A DNA stretch of 64,000 bases from Streptomyces morookaense (GCF_013030945.1 NZ_JABBXF010000004.1:124001-188000), one strand, 5' to 3'. Positions 35,117-42,952 are shown, numbered from the stretch's first letter. Program-made: numbers and translations. Notes: generated by a model from the sequence alone, not told the origin.

Positions 35117-35443
35117 TCAGCGGCGGCCCAGCGCCCGCTTCAGCTCGTCCTTGTTCATCTGGGAACGGCCCTCGATGTTCTTCTGCTTCGCCTCGTTGTA
35201 GAGCTGCTCCTTGGTGGGGCCCTGGGCCCCGGAGTGCGAGCGCTGGCCGCCGCGCCGGGAGGAGGACATGTCCTGCAGGGACGAGCGGCTGGCGGTCTTC
35301 GACTCGCCCGAGCGGGCCCGCTCCTTGTTGACGGTCCGTGCGGCGATCTCCTCGGCGCGCTTGGTGCTCTCGCCGCGCTGCTTCGCACTGTCCTTGATGT
35401 GCTCGTACTGCCGTTCGCGCTTGGAACTCGATCCTCGGGGCAT
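35117..35443 (-). CDS. Small basic protein with C-terminal SAP/HeH-like motif (plasmid-stabilisation type annotation)
   Basis: The protein has 108 residues and is rich in Lys, Arg, Ser and Glu. The N-terminal RERQYEHIKDSAKQRGEST and middle AARTVNKERARSGES are hallmarks of small Streptomyces proteins often labelled plasmid stabilisation. The C-terminal QLYNEAKQKNIEGRSQMNKD matches the LEM/HeH/SAP-like tail also seen in the ku remnant, and suggests nucleic-acid binding. GAGGAG precedes the ATG at 35443. Two direct copies of ATTCGGTAGGG lie just upstream. The true role is unknown. Confidence 0.78.
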   Translation of the reverse strand: MPRGSSSKRERQYEHIKDSAKQRGESTKRAEEIAARTVNKERARSGESKTASRSSLQDMSSSRRGGQRSHSGAQGPTKEQLYNEAKQKNIEGRSQMNKDELKRALGRR

Positions 35444-35571
35444 CGCACTGTCTCCTCGGCTCGGTATGGGGATTCGGTAGGGGAATTCGGTAGGGGGATG
35501 TCGTTCACCCATCACCGTGACACCTGCCGCCGGGCACCGCAGGGCGTGAGCCGCCGATCGTGGCGCGCGGC

Positions 35572-37350
35572 TCAGCCGACGGGCCAGAGGACGAGCGCCG
35601 AGAGCAGCCCGATGCCGGCCGCCGTCCAGACCACGTAGTCGCCGACGTGCCCCGAGTGCAGCCTGCGCAGCGGAGCGCTCCAGCGCCCCGTGGGGAGCGC
35701 CCTGCGCACCGCCAGCGCGGCGAGGCCCGTGGCGAGCGCGGCGGACAGCAGGCCGAGCCCCGCACCCGTCGGCGTCCACCACGCCGCCGGCCCCGGCGGG
35801 GCCGCGCCGCGGCGCCCGTCGAGGACGACGGCGGCATAACCGGCGTGGTCGGTGAACGCCCGGGCGGCCGCCCCCACTTCCTCGGCGAGGGCGGGGACCG
35901 CTCCCACGGCGAGGGCACCCGCCAGCAGCAGGCCCGCCACCGCGATCATCGGCCGGGGCAGGCGCCACGCCGGTTCCTCGGTCTCCGGCTCCTCGTCCCC
36001 GCGGGTCTCCGGTTGTGTCGTACGAGGCGCCTGCCCGGCTCCGAGGAAGACATGCGCCGTCACACGCAGAACCGCACCTCCGGTGACGGCCGACACGAGA
36101 ACGAAGACCACCGGCAGCCAGGGGGAGTGCTCCTCGGCCAGCGCCTTGCCCAGGGCCGTCCCGAACGGCGGCAGGCCGGCGAGCGCGAAGGCACCGACGG
36201 CGAACAGCACCCCGACACCTCTCATGTCCCGCCCCCGGCCGTGGAGTTCGCATTCGTCGACACTGCCGTGCCGGTCGAGGAGCACTCCGGTGGACGCGAA
36301 GAGCGCGGCCTTGGCACCCGCGTGCCCCAGCACGTACAGGCAGACCCCCGACACGCTCTCCGCCGTCCCGGCAGCGAGCCCGACGAGGAACAGCCCGGTG
36401 TGGGAGACGGTGGAGAAGGCGAGCAGCCGTTTCACGTGCCGCTGCTGCCAGCACATCGCCGCACCGACCAGTGCGGTCGCGACCCCGAGGACGAGGAACA
36501 ACCGCCGGACGTCCTCCGCCGGCACGCCGCCCGGCCCGGCGAACACGGTGAAGTGGACGCGCGCGGCCCCGTAGACGCCCAGCTCCACCATCACCCCGGA
36601 CAGCAGCATGCACACCGGCGTCGGCGCCACCGCATGCGCGTCGGGCAGCCAGAAGTGGAAGGGCACGGCGGCAGCCTTGACCAGGAACCCGGTCAGGACC
36701 AGGACGAACGCGGCGACGACCAGCGCGTCCCGCCGCGGAGCCGCGTCCAGCTGCCGGCCCACCTGCGCCATGCCCAACTCGCCGGTACGGGCGTACAGCA
36801 GCCCGACGCCGAGCAACGAGGCATATCCGCCGAGCGAGTTGACGAACCCGAAGGCCAGCGCACCCTGCACGGGCCGCGCCTCCTCGACCCGGTACCCGGT
36901 CAGCGCGTAGCCGACGACACCCATCAGCTCGAAGAACACGAACGCGTCGAAGAGGTCCCCGGTGACCGCGAAACCGCACATACCCGCCTGGAACAGCAGG
37001 ACGAGCGCGGGGTAGGCACCGGCATGGCCGCGCGGCGGTTCGTCGAAGTAGTGCCAGGAGTAGACCAGTACAGCGGTGACGAGCAAGGACGTCAGCGCCG
37101 CCAGGCCCAGCCCCACGCGATCGCCGACGAGGACGATGCCGACGCTGTGCCCGTGGTACGGCTCCCAGCCGCCGACCCAGGACACGGCGGTCCCCCGGGC
37201 GAGGAGGACCAGGGCGAGCCCCGCGGTGCACGCGGCGCACAGGCACCCCACGCTCTCCGCGACGATGCGGGGCATCCGGCGCCCGGCACCCACGAGCAGC
37301 GCCGCGCCGAGCAGCGGCACCGCGACGACCAGGGGGAGGAACCGGTCCAT
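35572..37350 (-). CDS. mrpD: MrpD/MbhH-type (NuoL/M/N-like) cation/proton antiporter subunit
   Basis: The protein has 592 residues and about 14 membrane helices. The proton-channel Glu lies in FVFFELMGVVGYALTGY, the channel lysine in TGFLVKAAAVPFHFWLPDAH, and RLLAFSTVSHTGLFLVGL follows. These are the signatures of NuoL/M/N antiporter-like subunits. The C-terminal part continues with additional helices. It is the last gene of a six-gene operon, six bases after mrpC. It is the only large antiporter-like subunit in the cluster, as no MrpA is present. Confidence 0.92.
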   Translation of the reverse strand: MDRFLPLVVAVPLLGAALLVGAGRRMPRIVAESVGCLCAACTAGLALVLLARGTAVSWVGGWEPYHGHSVGIVLVGDRVGLGLAALTSLLVTAVLVYSWHYFDEPPRGHAGAYPALVLLFQAGMCGFAVTGDLFDAFVFFELMGVVGYALTGYRVEEARPVQGALAFGFVNSLGGYASLLGVGLLYARTGELGMAQVGRQLDAAPRRDALVVAAFVLVLTGFLVKAAAVPFHFWLPDAHAVAPTPVCMLLSGVMVELGVYGAARVHFTVFAGPGGVPAEDVRRLFLVLGVATALVGAAMCWQQRHVKRLLAFSTVSHTGLFLVGLAAGTAESVSGVCLYVLGHAGAKAALFASTGVLLDRHGSVDECELHGRGRDMRGVGVLFAVGAFALAGLPPFGTALGKALAEEHSPWLPVVFVLVSAVTGGAVLRVTAHVFLGAGQAPRTTQPETRGDEEPETEEPAWRLPRPMIAVAGLLLAGALAVGAVPALAEEVGAAARAFTDHAGYAAVVLDGRRGAAPPGPAAWWTPTGAGLGLLSAALATGLAALAVRRALPTGRWSAPLRRLHSGHVGDYVVWTAAGIGLLSALVLWPVG

Positions 37351-37356
37351 CGCGGC

Positions 37357-37701
37357 TCAGCCCTTCAGCTCGTGGAGCTCGTCGGGGTCGGTGGTCCCGT
37401 GCCGTTTGGCGGTCTGGACGACCAGGGCCAGCAGCAGTGCGGTCACCGTGGCGCCGACGACGACATCGGTCAGGGCCAGGGCCTGCACGACGGGGTCGAC
37501 CACCGAGGCCGTGGTCGGCGTGTCGGAGAAGACCGGCGCGGTGCCGCCACGCCGGTAGCCGACGGCCAGCAGCAGGACGTAGGTGGCGGACTGGGCGACG
37601 GACAGGCAGCCCACGGCGTGCACCAGGTTCCGGCTGGTGGCCAGGCCGTACACGCCGACGAGGAAGATCCACCCGGCCACGGCATAGGGGAACACGCTCA
37701 A
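37357..37701 (-). CDS. mrpC: MrpC/NuoK-like antiporter subunit
   Basis: The protein has 114 residues and three membrane helices. It shows GWIFLVGVYGLATSRNLVHA and a later DPVVQALALTDVVVGATVTA, the typical NuoK/MrpC pattern with the conserved DPVVQALVLTxIVI block. The start appears to be TTG in TTGA overlapping the MrpB stop, with GGAAGGAG eight bases upstream; a GTG two codons later is possible. It should pack between MrpD and MrpB in the membrane arm. Confidence 0.88.
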   Translation of the reverse strand: MSVFPYAVAGWIFLVGVYGLATSRNLVHAVGCLSVAQSATYVLLLAVGYRRGGTAPVFSDTPTTASVVDPVVQALALTDVVVGATVTALLLALVVQTAKRHGTTDPDELHELKG

Positions 37702-38450
37702 GCCGCCTGCTCCTTCCCGCCGTCGCCGCCCTCGATCTCCAGTGCCTGGACGAGGAAACGGGCCAGCAGGACGACGACGGCCGAGGCCACCTCCAGGCCG
37801 ACGGCCGCGTTGAGCAGCGGGACCGTGCCGCCGGAGGAGAGGGTGTTGAACGTGCCGAACGGCAGCACATTGGCCAGGTACGCCGAACCGGCCAGCAGCC
37901 CCGCGACGCCGAGCACCACGTAGGCCGCCTCGCCCACGGCATCGCCCACCTCGTAGAGCCCGAGCGGCCGGATGCGCTCCAGCGCCGGGTAGTCGACGGC
38001 GATGTACAGCAGGTGCAGGGCCGTGGCGACGACCACCCCGCCCTGGAAGCCCCCGCCCGGGCTGAGCTGGCCGTGCGCGATCACGTAGAGGCCGATGAGC
38101 AGGGTGGCCGGCAGCGCGACGAGCCCGTAGCGGCGCAGGGCGGCCGGCACGGGTCCGGGGCGCGGGGCCCTGGTCCGTTCGTCACGTGCCTGCCGGAGCA
38201 GCACGACCGTGCCGAGGACGGAGGCGAAGAGGATGCTCTCCTCGCCGAGCGTGTCGAAGCCGCGCTGGTCGAAGTTGACGGCGGAGACGGTGTTCGCGGT
38301 GCGGCGGTTCACGGAGGCCTGGACCGCCCGGTCGCCGTACGGGTGCCAGGCGCCGCCGAAGTGCGGCATGTCCAGGAACGCCGTGACGAACAGCGCGGCC
38401 GTCGCCAGAAGTCCCGCGGCCAGCACCCCCATCCGCACGCGCCGGCTCAT
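37698..38450 (-). CDS. mrpB: MrpB/MnhB-type antiporter subunit with MbhE-like N-terminal extension
   Basis: The protein has 250 residues. The N-terminal region, with VNFDQRGFDTLGEESILFAS, corresponds to the part that is the C-terminus of MrpA in classical Mrp systems. The rest is MnhB: YVIAHGQLSPGGGFQGGVV and following helices. Encoding these together without MrpA is the archaeal Mbh-like arrangement. The ATG overlaps the DUF4040 stop (ATGA). Confidence 0.88.
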   Translation of the reverse strand: MSRRVRMGVLAAGLLATAALFVTAFLDMPHFGGAWHPYGDRAVQASVNRRTANTVSAVNFDQRGFDTLGEESILFASVLGTVVLLRQARDERTRAPRPGPVPAALRRYGLVALPATLLIGLYVIAHGQLSPGGGFQGGVVVATALHLLYIAVDYPALERIRPLGLYEVGDAVGEAAYVVLGVAGLLAGSAYLANVLPFGTFNTLSSGGTVPLLNAAVGLEVASAVVVLLARFLVQALEIEGGDGGKEQAA

Positions 38451-38701
38451 TCGCGCCCCCGGCCCTTCCCCTTCCGGACCTTGCGCACGGTCAGCAGGAT
38501 CATCAGCGGGGTCAGGGCCGAGCCCACGCCCAGCTGTGAGAGGCCCACATCCGGTGCCTGCAGCACCGTGAAGGCGACCGCGAGACCGAGGCCGAGGAGG
38601 GAGAGGACGACGGCCTGCCGCGCCGGGTCCCGGTTGAGCACGGCCGCGGTGGCGGCGGCCGCGACGAACATCAGCGCGAGGACCACGAGTACGTCAGCCA
38701 C
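38447..38701 (-). CDS. DUF4040/MbhD-like antiporter subunit
   Basis: The protein has 84 residues and three membrane helices. It has LNRDPARQAVVLSLLGLGLA, then QAPDVGLSQLGVGSALTPLM; the PDVALTQ-like block is typical of DUF4040, homologous to a C-terminal piece of MrpA. The GTG at 38701 overlaps the MrpFG stop by eight bases. Its presence as a separate small gene, rather than as part of MrpA, is what links this cluster to Mbh-type modules. Confidence 0.85.
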   Translation of the reverse strand: MADVLVVLALMFVAAAATAAVLNRDPARQAVVLSLLGLGLAVAFTVLQAPDVGLSQLGVGSALTPLMILLTVRKVRKGKGRGRE

Positions 38702-39125
38702 GGCGCACCGCCCGGGTCGTGGCCACGCCGCCGGCGAGCAACAGCAGCCCGATGACGACCAGTTTGACCGTCGCCCGGCCCGGTCCGGTGACGATGCACA
38801 AGGGGATGACCGTCGCGGGCGTGGCCACCGCGACGACGGGGGTCAGCCACCGGGCGCCCGGCGGGTCCCCGCTGTCGCGGTCGAGGAGGAGCCGGGCGAA
38901 GACCAGCGTGCCGGCCGGGCCCAGCACTGCGACGACGAGCGCGAGATCGACGTACGCGGTGCGCCCGTACCCCTGCGCGAGCAGCAGGAAGACCAGGCAC
39001 AGCAGCAGGGTCGCCATGTTCTGGGCGACGACCCGGCGCCCGGCCCCGCCGGATGCCGCGGCCCACAGGCTCGGCCCCAGCCCGCCGACGAGGAGGAGGG
39101 CCGCACCGCCCAGCCACGGGTTCAC
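38694..39125 (-). CDS. MrpF-MrpG fused antiporter subunit
   Basis: The protein has 143 residues. The first half has three helices with VAQNMATLLLCLVFLLLAQG and YVDLALVVAVLGPAGTLVFA, the MrpF pattern. The second half (LTPVVAVATPATVIPLCIVT and a final helix) resembles a shortened MrpG. The two are normally separate proteins. The GTG at 39125 overlaps the MrpE stop (GTGA). Confidence 0.75.
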   Translation of the reverse strand: MNPWLGGAALLLVGGLGPSLWAAASGGAGRRVVAQNMATLLLCLVFLLLAQGYGRTAYVDLALVVAVLGPAGTLVFARLLLDRDSGDPPGARWLTPVVAVATPATVIPLCIVTGPGRATVKLVVIGLLLLAGGVATTRAVRRG

Positions 39126-39295
39126 CGGCCCGCCGCCCGCCGTGCCGCCCGGGCCGCGCAGGCGGCCGCGAGGGCGGCCGCGGAGCCGACCGCGAGCTCC
39201 AGTGTGCCGACCGTGCTGATCAGCATGATCCACAGCGTGAGGAGCGCGATCCACCAGCCGAGCACCTCCGCCACGGCCCTGACGATGCCCCGCAT
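39122..39295 (-). CDS. mrpE: Short MrpE-like antiporter subunit
   Basis: The protein has 57 residues: MRGIVRAVAEVLGWWIALLT leads into one or two hydrophobic helices and an Ala/Arg-rich end. MrpE is normally about 150 residues; a short actinobacterial version with a WWxxLxxLWxxL core is familiar. GAGG lies just upstream of the ATG at 39295. It is the first gene of the antiporter operon. The 188-base region up to the divergent cupin gene holds the promoters; no shared palindrome was found there. Confidence 0.68.
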   Translation of the reverse strand: MRGIVRAVAEVLGWWIALLTLWIMLISTVGTLELAVGSAAALAAACAARAARRAAGR

Positions 39296-39483
39296 CCTCG
39301 CTCCACCTCCGCGTCCGCCTGGAATGCCCCAGTATCAGCCGTTTCAAGATGTGGACACGTCGACCGCGAGGGCGTGTCGCGCCGGGGGAGGGTCGGGCCG
39401 CCAGCACGCCGATGCCGAGCCCGATCGGTACGGTCACCCACGGTGCACGGAAGATTCATATGTCAGAGGAGTGATGACACCCG

Positions 39484-39888
39484 ATGGCCGACACCCCCAG
39501 CAGCCGCTTCGACCCCGCCGACGCCCCGGTCCCGCAACAGCTCTGCGACATCGGAGCGCTCACCGCCGGGCATCCCGCAGCGGCCGGAGCCCTGTGGCGG
39601 CTGGCGGAGCCGGGCAGACAGCTCGACGCCAACGTGGTCCGCCTCCCGCCCGGCAAGCACGTCGACACCCACGTCGAACCGGACCTGGACGTCCTGCTCG
39701 TCGTCACCGCCGGCGACGGAACCCTCGGCACCGCTCTCGGCGCGCAGCCGCTCGCCGAGGGAAGCGTCGTCTGGCTTCCCCACGGCTCCTCCCGCAGCAT
39801 CACTGCGGGAGGCGACGGCATCTCGTACCTCACCGTCCACCGCCGCCGCCCCGGAATGCAGATCCAGGCGCACCGCACGGGCGGTTGA
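39484..39888 (+). CDS. Cupin-domain protein
   Basis: The protein has 134 residues. The beta-barrel core has LPPGKHVDTHVEPDLDVLLV (cupin motif 1 with the His/Glu ligands) and later GSVVWLPHGSSRSI (motif 2). It is a small single-domain cupin of unknown substrate. The ribosome binding site GAGGAG is a little far from the ATG at 39484. It is divergent from the antiporter operon. Confidence 0.82.
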   Translation: MADTPSSRFDPADAPVPQQLCDIGALTAGHPAAAGALWRLAEPGRQLDANVVRLPPGKHVDTHVEPDLDVLLVVTAGDGTLGTALGAQPLAEGSVVWLPHGSSRSITAGGDGISYLTVHRRRPGMQIQAHRTGG

Positions 39889-39947
39889 CCGCCCGGATGC
39901 CGGGTACGCGCACCTTCCCGAGCCAACCAGGTAGGGAGGTACCGGTC

Positions 39948-40172
39948 ATGGGCATGGGAGGGTGCATCGGTCTGATAGCCGCGGGCGCAATCCTGGCCTT
40001 CGCCACGGACTGGCATGTGAAGGGCGTGAATCTCACGCTGGTCGGGCTGATCCTGATGGTGGTCGGCGTCATCGGAACGTCGGCGTACGTCAGCGTGTTC
40101 AAACGCCGGCGCACCCAGCCGCCGCCTCCGGCGGCGCCGGTGATCGAGGAGGACCACCGGTTCACGCGCTGA
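39948..40172 (+). CDS. DUF6458-type small membrane protein
   Basis: The protein has 74 residues and two helices: MGGCIGLIAAGAILAFAT and LTLVGLILMVVGVIGTSAY, separated by DWHVKGVN. A basic, proline-rich cytosolic tail follows. This is the pattern of a short conserved actinobacterial membrane protein. GGGAGG lies eight bases upstream of the ATG at 39948. The function is unknown. Confidence 0.78.
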   Translation: MGMGGCIGLIAAGAILAFATDWHVKGVNLTLVGLILMVVGVIGTSAYVSVFKRRRTQPPPPAAPVIEEDHRFTR

Positions 40173-40241
40173 ACGGCGCGCGGGACAGGGACGGGGAAGC
40201 CGGGTTCACACCACGGCAGGACTGCCGCTTGCCGCCGGCCG

Positions 40242-40298
40242 TCGCAGTTGCAGGGCGATGGGGTGGTCGCTGATGACGTCGGCGGCCTCGGCGAGGCG
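40242..40298 (-). pseudogene. Slipin/SPFH-protein C-terminal scrap
   Basis: A stretch of 19 codons reads RLAEAADVISDHPIALQLR, closely resembling the conserved end of slipins (SPFH/band-7 proteins), where it is normally followed by xLQTLxEIAxxKNSTIVFP. Here the match stops abruptly and the frame closes at 40206. Nothing of the upstream SPFH domain is recognisable. The rest of the 332-base gap between 40172 and 40505 holds only this scrap and the palindromes at 40355-40389. Confidence 0.45.
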
Positions 40299-40354
40299 GT
40301 CCTCTCTCCGGTTTGTCACCGGGTGTGCCCCCATCCGGCCGTCCGGCTGCGCGT

Positions 40355-40389
40355 GGGCCCATCGGCCCATCGCCGGGACCGGCCGGCAC
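40355..40389. promoter_or_regulatory. Two GGNCC-N4-GGNCC-type palindromes upstream of the CBS genes
   Basis: GGGCC-CATC-GGCCC lies at 40355-40368 and GGACC-GGCC-GGCAC at 40376-40389. The start-to-start distance is 21 bases, about two helical turns. Both lie 116-150 bases upstream of the CBS gene at 40505. The layout resembles tandem DosR/DevR-type response-regulator sites (GGGAC-N4-GTCCC), with different base preferences. Confidence 0.45.
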
Positions 40390-40504
40390 GCTGTGCCGTT
40401 CGACTGGCAGGCACGGGCTCGCTCTCCCAGGGTGGTAGGCGGCTCCACGGCCCGGGGAACGGGCAGTGGTCCGGTTGCTCCGCGCGACGAAGGCAGGGAC
40501 GGAT

Positions 40505-40957
40505 ATGGAGATCAAGTACGCCATGAGCTCGCCGCCGGCCAGCGTGCCGCCGGAGGCCACGCTGGAGGAGGCGGCCCGGCGCATGGCCGACGCGAAGGCG
40601 GGGGCACTGCCCGTGGTGCAGGACGGCCGGGTGATCGGCGTGCTCACAGACCGGGACCTGGTCGTCCGCGCGATGGCTCACGGCCTGTCGTCCCGGACGA
40701 GGGCCGAGGAGGTCATGTCCACCGACCCGGTCACCGTGACGGCCGACACGCCCGTCACCGCCGCACTGCACGCCATGCGGTCCATCAACGTCCGCCATCT
40801 GCCCGTCGTGGACGACGGCAGGCTGGTCGGCATGGTGTCCTTCGACGACCTGTTCACGTATCTGTCCGCCCAACTGGGCGCGCTGGCCGACATCGTCCAC
40901 GCGGTCCGCAGGGCCCCGGGGGGCTCCCCCCGTCCGCACGGGGACGCGCCCAGGTGA
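40505..40957 (+). CDS. CBS-domain pair protein
   Basis: The protein has 150 residues and consists of two CBS motifs. The first shows ATLEEAARRMADAKAGALPV and GVLTDRDLVVRAMA; the second shows TPVTAALHAMRSINVRHLPV and GMVSFDDLFTYL. Such pairs bind adenosine ligands (AMP, ATP, SAM) and are typically energy sensors. No effector domain is fused. The ATG at 40505 was chosen over an upstream in-frame GTG. Its stop overlaps the next CBS gene (GTGA), and two palindromes lie upstream. Confidence 0.9.
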   Translation: MEIKYAMSSPPASVPPEATLEEAARRMADAKAGALPVVQDGRVIGVLTDRDLVVRAMAHGLSSRTRAEEVMSTDPVTVTADTPVTAALHAMRSINVRHLPVVDDGRLVGMVSFDDLFTYLSAQLGALADIVHAVRRAPGGSPRPHGDAPR

Positions 40958-41424
40958 GGGTCTCGGCGCTGATGACCACGCCGCCGGTCACCGTGGGGAT
41001 GCGCGCCACCGCGCAGGAGGCGGCTCGCCGGATGGAGGAGCAGGCCGTCGGATGCGTACTCGTCACGGAAGAGGGAACGCTGCGCGGCATCGTGACCGAT
41101 CGTGACATCGCCGTCCGTGCGGTCGCCCGTGCAGCCGGGGGCGAGGCGCCGGTGGCCGGTCTCATGTCCGCCCCGGTGATCACCGTGGGCGCATCGGACG
41201 ACCTCGAACGCGCCTACCACCTCTTCCGGCGGCACGACATCCGGCGCCTGCCCGTCCTCGACGGCGGCCGCCCGGTCGGCATCCTGGCCATCGACGACCT
41301 GTTCTGCGACGCCCTGCAGCGTCTGGCCGACCTGCTCACCCCCCTCTCCTGGAGCGCGCTCCGCGAGCAGGCACGGCCCGCGGCCGACGGCCGCGTCCAC
41401 CGTCCCGGGCACGGGTCCCGCTGA
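40954..41424 (+). CDS. CBS-domain pair protein (second, coupled paralogue)
   Basis: The protein has 156 residues. CBS 1: RATAQEAARRMEEQAVGCVL and GIVTDRDIAVRAV. CBS 2: DDLERAYHLFRRHDIRRLPV and GILAIDDLFCDAL. The order is the same as in the preceding gene, with low identity, so this is an old tandem duplication. The GTG start overlaps the upstream stop (GTGA), so equimolar synthesis and a heteromeric complex are plausible. The 249 bases after it, to 41673, hold only a weak GGCCG-TACC-GGCCC element at 41520-41533. Confidence 0.9.
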   Translation: MRVSALMTTPPVTVGMRATAQEAARRMEEQAVGCVLVTEEGTLRGIVTDRDIAVRAVARAAGGEAPVAGLMSAPVITVGASDDLERAYHLFRRHDIRRLPVLDGGRPVGILAIDDLFCDALQRLADLLTPLSWSALREQARPAADGRVHRPGHGSR

Positions 41425-41673
41425 CCGCTCCCCTTCTTCCGGACATCTGCGGGACGGAGCCGGGCAAGCATGCCGGTGAAGCCGCCGCACCCCGGCGCTC
41501 CGCACCGGGCCCGGACTCCGGCCGTACCGGCCCGAGCTGCTGGAACGGGGCGTCCGTGCCATCCTGGCGTCAACGCCGCGCCGGGGTCTCCGGCTGGGTG
41601 AGCCCTGCAAGGAGGACCCCCTCGCTACCGGACCGCCACTCCGGTACCCGGGCAGGCGAGGAGGTGACGAGAC

Positions 41674-41768
41674 ATGCCGGAGCAGACGGTCCACAAGTCC
41701 GCCAGGGCACCTGTCGAGCCCAACCTGAGGGACTACGACAGCGCGTGTGCGCGGTTCGACTGGGCTCG
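41674..41768 (+). pseudogene. acs (acetate-CoA ligase) N-terminal remnant
   Basis: After GAGGAGG, an ATG opens MPEQTVHKSARAPVEPNLRD and then YDSACARFDW, the characteristic first 30 or so residues of Streptomyces acetate-CoA ligase-type enzymes (around 600 residues). The similarity ends near 41768, where the next segment belongs to a different gene in another frame. More than 90 percent of the gene is gone. Confidence 0.6.
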
Positions 41769-41963
41769 CGCCCGGGCGGCCTCGGCGGCACCATCACCCG
41801 CGCCGACATCGCACGCGCCGCCGAGGTCCCCGGCCCTCCGAGACCGACGGCCGGGCGGGAAAAGGCCGGGGCGGCCGCAGGGGCCGAGGAGAACAGGGCC
41901 GCGGCAATGCGCCACGCCATCGGCGACCTGATGAGCCGCTCCAAGCGGGAGATACCGCACTAC
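41763..41963 (+). pseudogene. Dihydrolipoamide acyltransferase (E2) internal remnant
   Basis: In a different frame from the acs scrap, GGTITRADIARAAEV matches the end of an E2 peripheral subunit-binding domain. It is followed by a linker and then AMRHAIGDLMSRSKREIPHY, the start of the E2 catalytic domain. The lipoyl domain before and the acyltransferase core after are missing. The frame runs on directly into the carrier-protein remnant. Confidence 0.6.
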
Positions 41964-42119
41964 AGCTTCCGCGACGCCCTCGAACTCGGCTCCCTGGACT
42001 TCCTCCGCCTCGTCGAGACCTTCGGCGACCGCACCGGATGTCGCATCGACGAGGACGACTACCCCGCATTCACCACGCTGTCCGGCGCCACCGGATTCCT
42101 CGTCGAACACGCACCATGA
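41964..42119 (+). pseudogene. Acyl-carrier-protein C-terminal remnant
   Basis: FRDALELGSLDFLRLVETFG, then DRTGCRIDEDDYPAFTTLSG, is the second half of a small acyl carrier protein of the type found beside pyruvate dehydrogenase-like genes in streptomycetes. The phosphopantetheine motif, normally DSL, reads GSL. The first helix and a start codon are missing because the frame is fused to the E2 remnant. It ends at TGA 42117-42119. Confidence 0.6.
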
Positions 42120-42177
42120 CGGCCCCGCAGCCCGACCCCGCCGGGAAGACCCGGCCCACCGGAAGGAGAGGAACCAC

Positions 42178-42951
42178 ATGCTGGAGAGAGCCGAGGACAC
42201 ACCCGCCGGCGTCGACGCGGTCAAGGCGATCGGGACCGTGACGAAGAGCGACTACGAAACGGTGGTCGAGCCGCTCGTCGACGCAGCACGCAGAGAAGGC
42301 CGCAGGATCCGGATCCTGTGCGAAATCGGCCCGGAATTCCGGTCGTTCACCCCGGGTGCCGGCTGGGAGGACCTCAAGGTCGGCATCGGCGCCCTGCGGC
42401 TCTTCGAAGGCTGCGCGGTCGTCACCGACATCGCCTGGATCCGGGAGTCGACCAGGCTGGTGAGCTTCCTGACCCCCTGCCCGGTGCGCCTCTTCGACAT
42501 CCAGGAACGTGAGGAGGCCCTCCGCTGGCTGGAGTCGCTGCCCGAGGGTCCCGGCATCTCCCACCGCCTCCTGAACGAGCCCCCCGTTCTGGTCGTGGAG
42601 GTCGAACAGCCCCTGCGCGCGGCGGACTTCGACGCCCTGACACTGACCGCTGACAACTGGCTGGCCACGCACGCCGAGCTGGCCGGCGTCGTCATCCACG
42701 TACGCGAGTTCCCCGGCTGGGAGAACATCGGCGGCCTGATCCGGCACGTACGGTTCGTCCGCGATCACCATCGCAGGATCGGAAGGATCGCGCTGGCGGC
42801 CGACAGCAGGGCCGCCTCCCTGGTGCCGCAGCTCGCGAACCACTTCGTCCAGGCCGAAGTGCGGCGGTTCGGGTACGACGAACTCGACGAGGCCCTGGCG
42901 TGGGCGGCGGGCTCCCCGGACGAGCCGGCCGGTGCGGGCCGGTCCGGCTGA
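42178..42951 (+). CDS. Tandem SpoIIAA-like (STAS/SEC14-type) protein
   Basis: The protein has 257 residues with two related domains of about 120 residues. The first shows VTKSDYETVVEPLVDAARRE and ALRLFEGCAVVTDIAWIRES. The second shows LTADNWLATHAELAGVVIHV, WENIGGLIRHVRFVRDHHRR and IALAADSRAASLVPQLANHF. This SpoIIAA-like family (DUF3478) is related to lipid-binding SEC14/STAS folds; the role is unknown. AAGGAGAGG precedes the ATG. It ends 40 bases from the convergent phosphoribosyltransferase gene. Confidence 0.82.
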   Translation: MLERAEDTPAGVDAVKAIGTVTKSDYETVVEPLVDAARREGRRIRILCEIGPEFRSFTPGAGWEDLKVGIGALRLFEGCAVVTDIAWIRESTRLVSFLTPCPVRLFDIQEREEALRWLESLPEGPGISHRLLNEPPVLVVEVEQPLRAADFDALTLTADNWLATHAELAGVVIHVREFPGWENIGGLIRHVRFVRDHHRRIGRIALAADSRAASLVPQLANHFVQAEVRRFGYDELDEALAWAAGSPDEPAGAGRSG

Positions 42952-42952
42952 A

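Noticed and set aside
35471..35500. Direct repeat ATTCGGTAGGG x2 upstream of the small basic protein gene
   Set aside because: Only two copies of 11 bases and no matching pattern elsewhere; could be slippage with no function.
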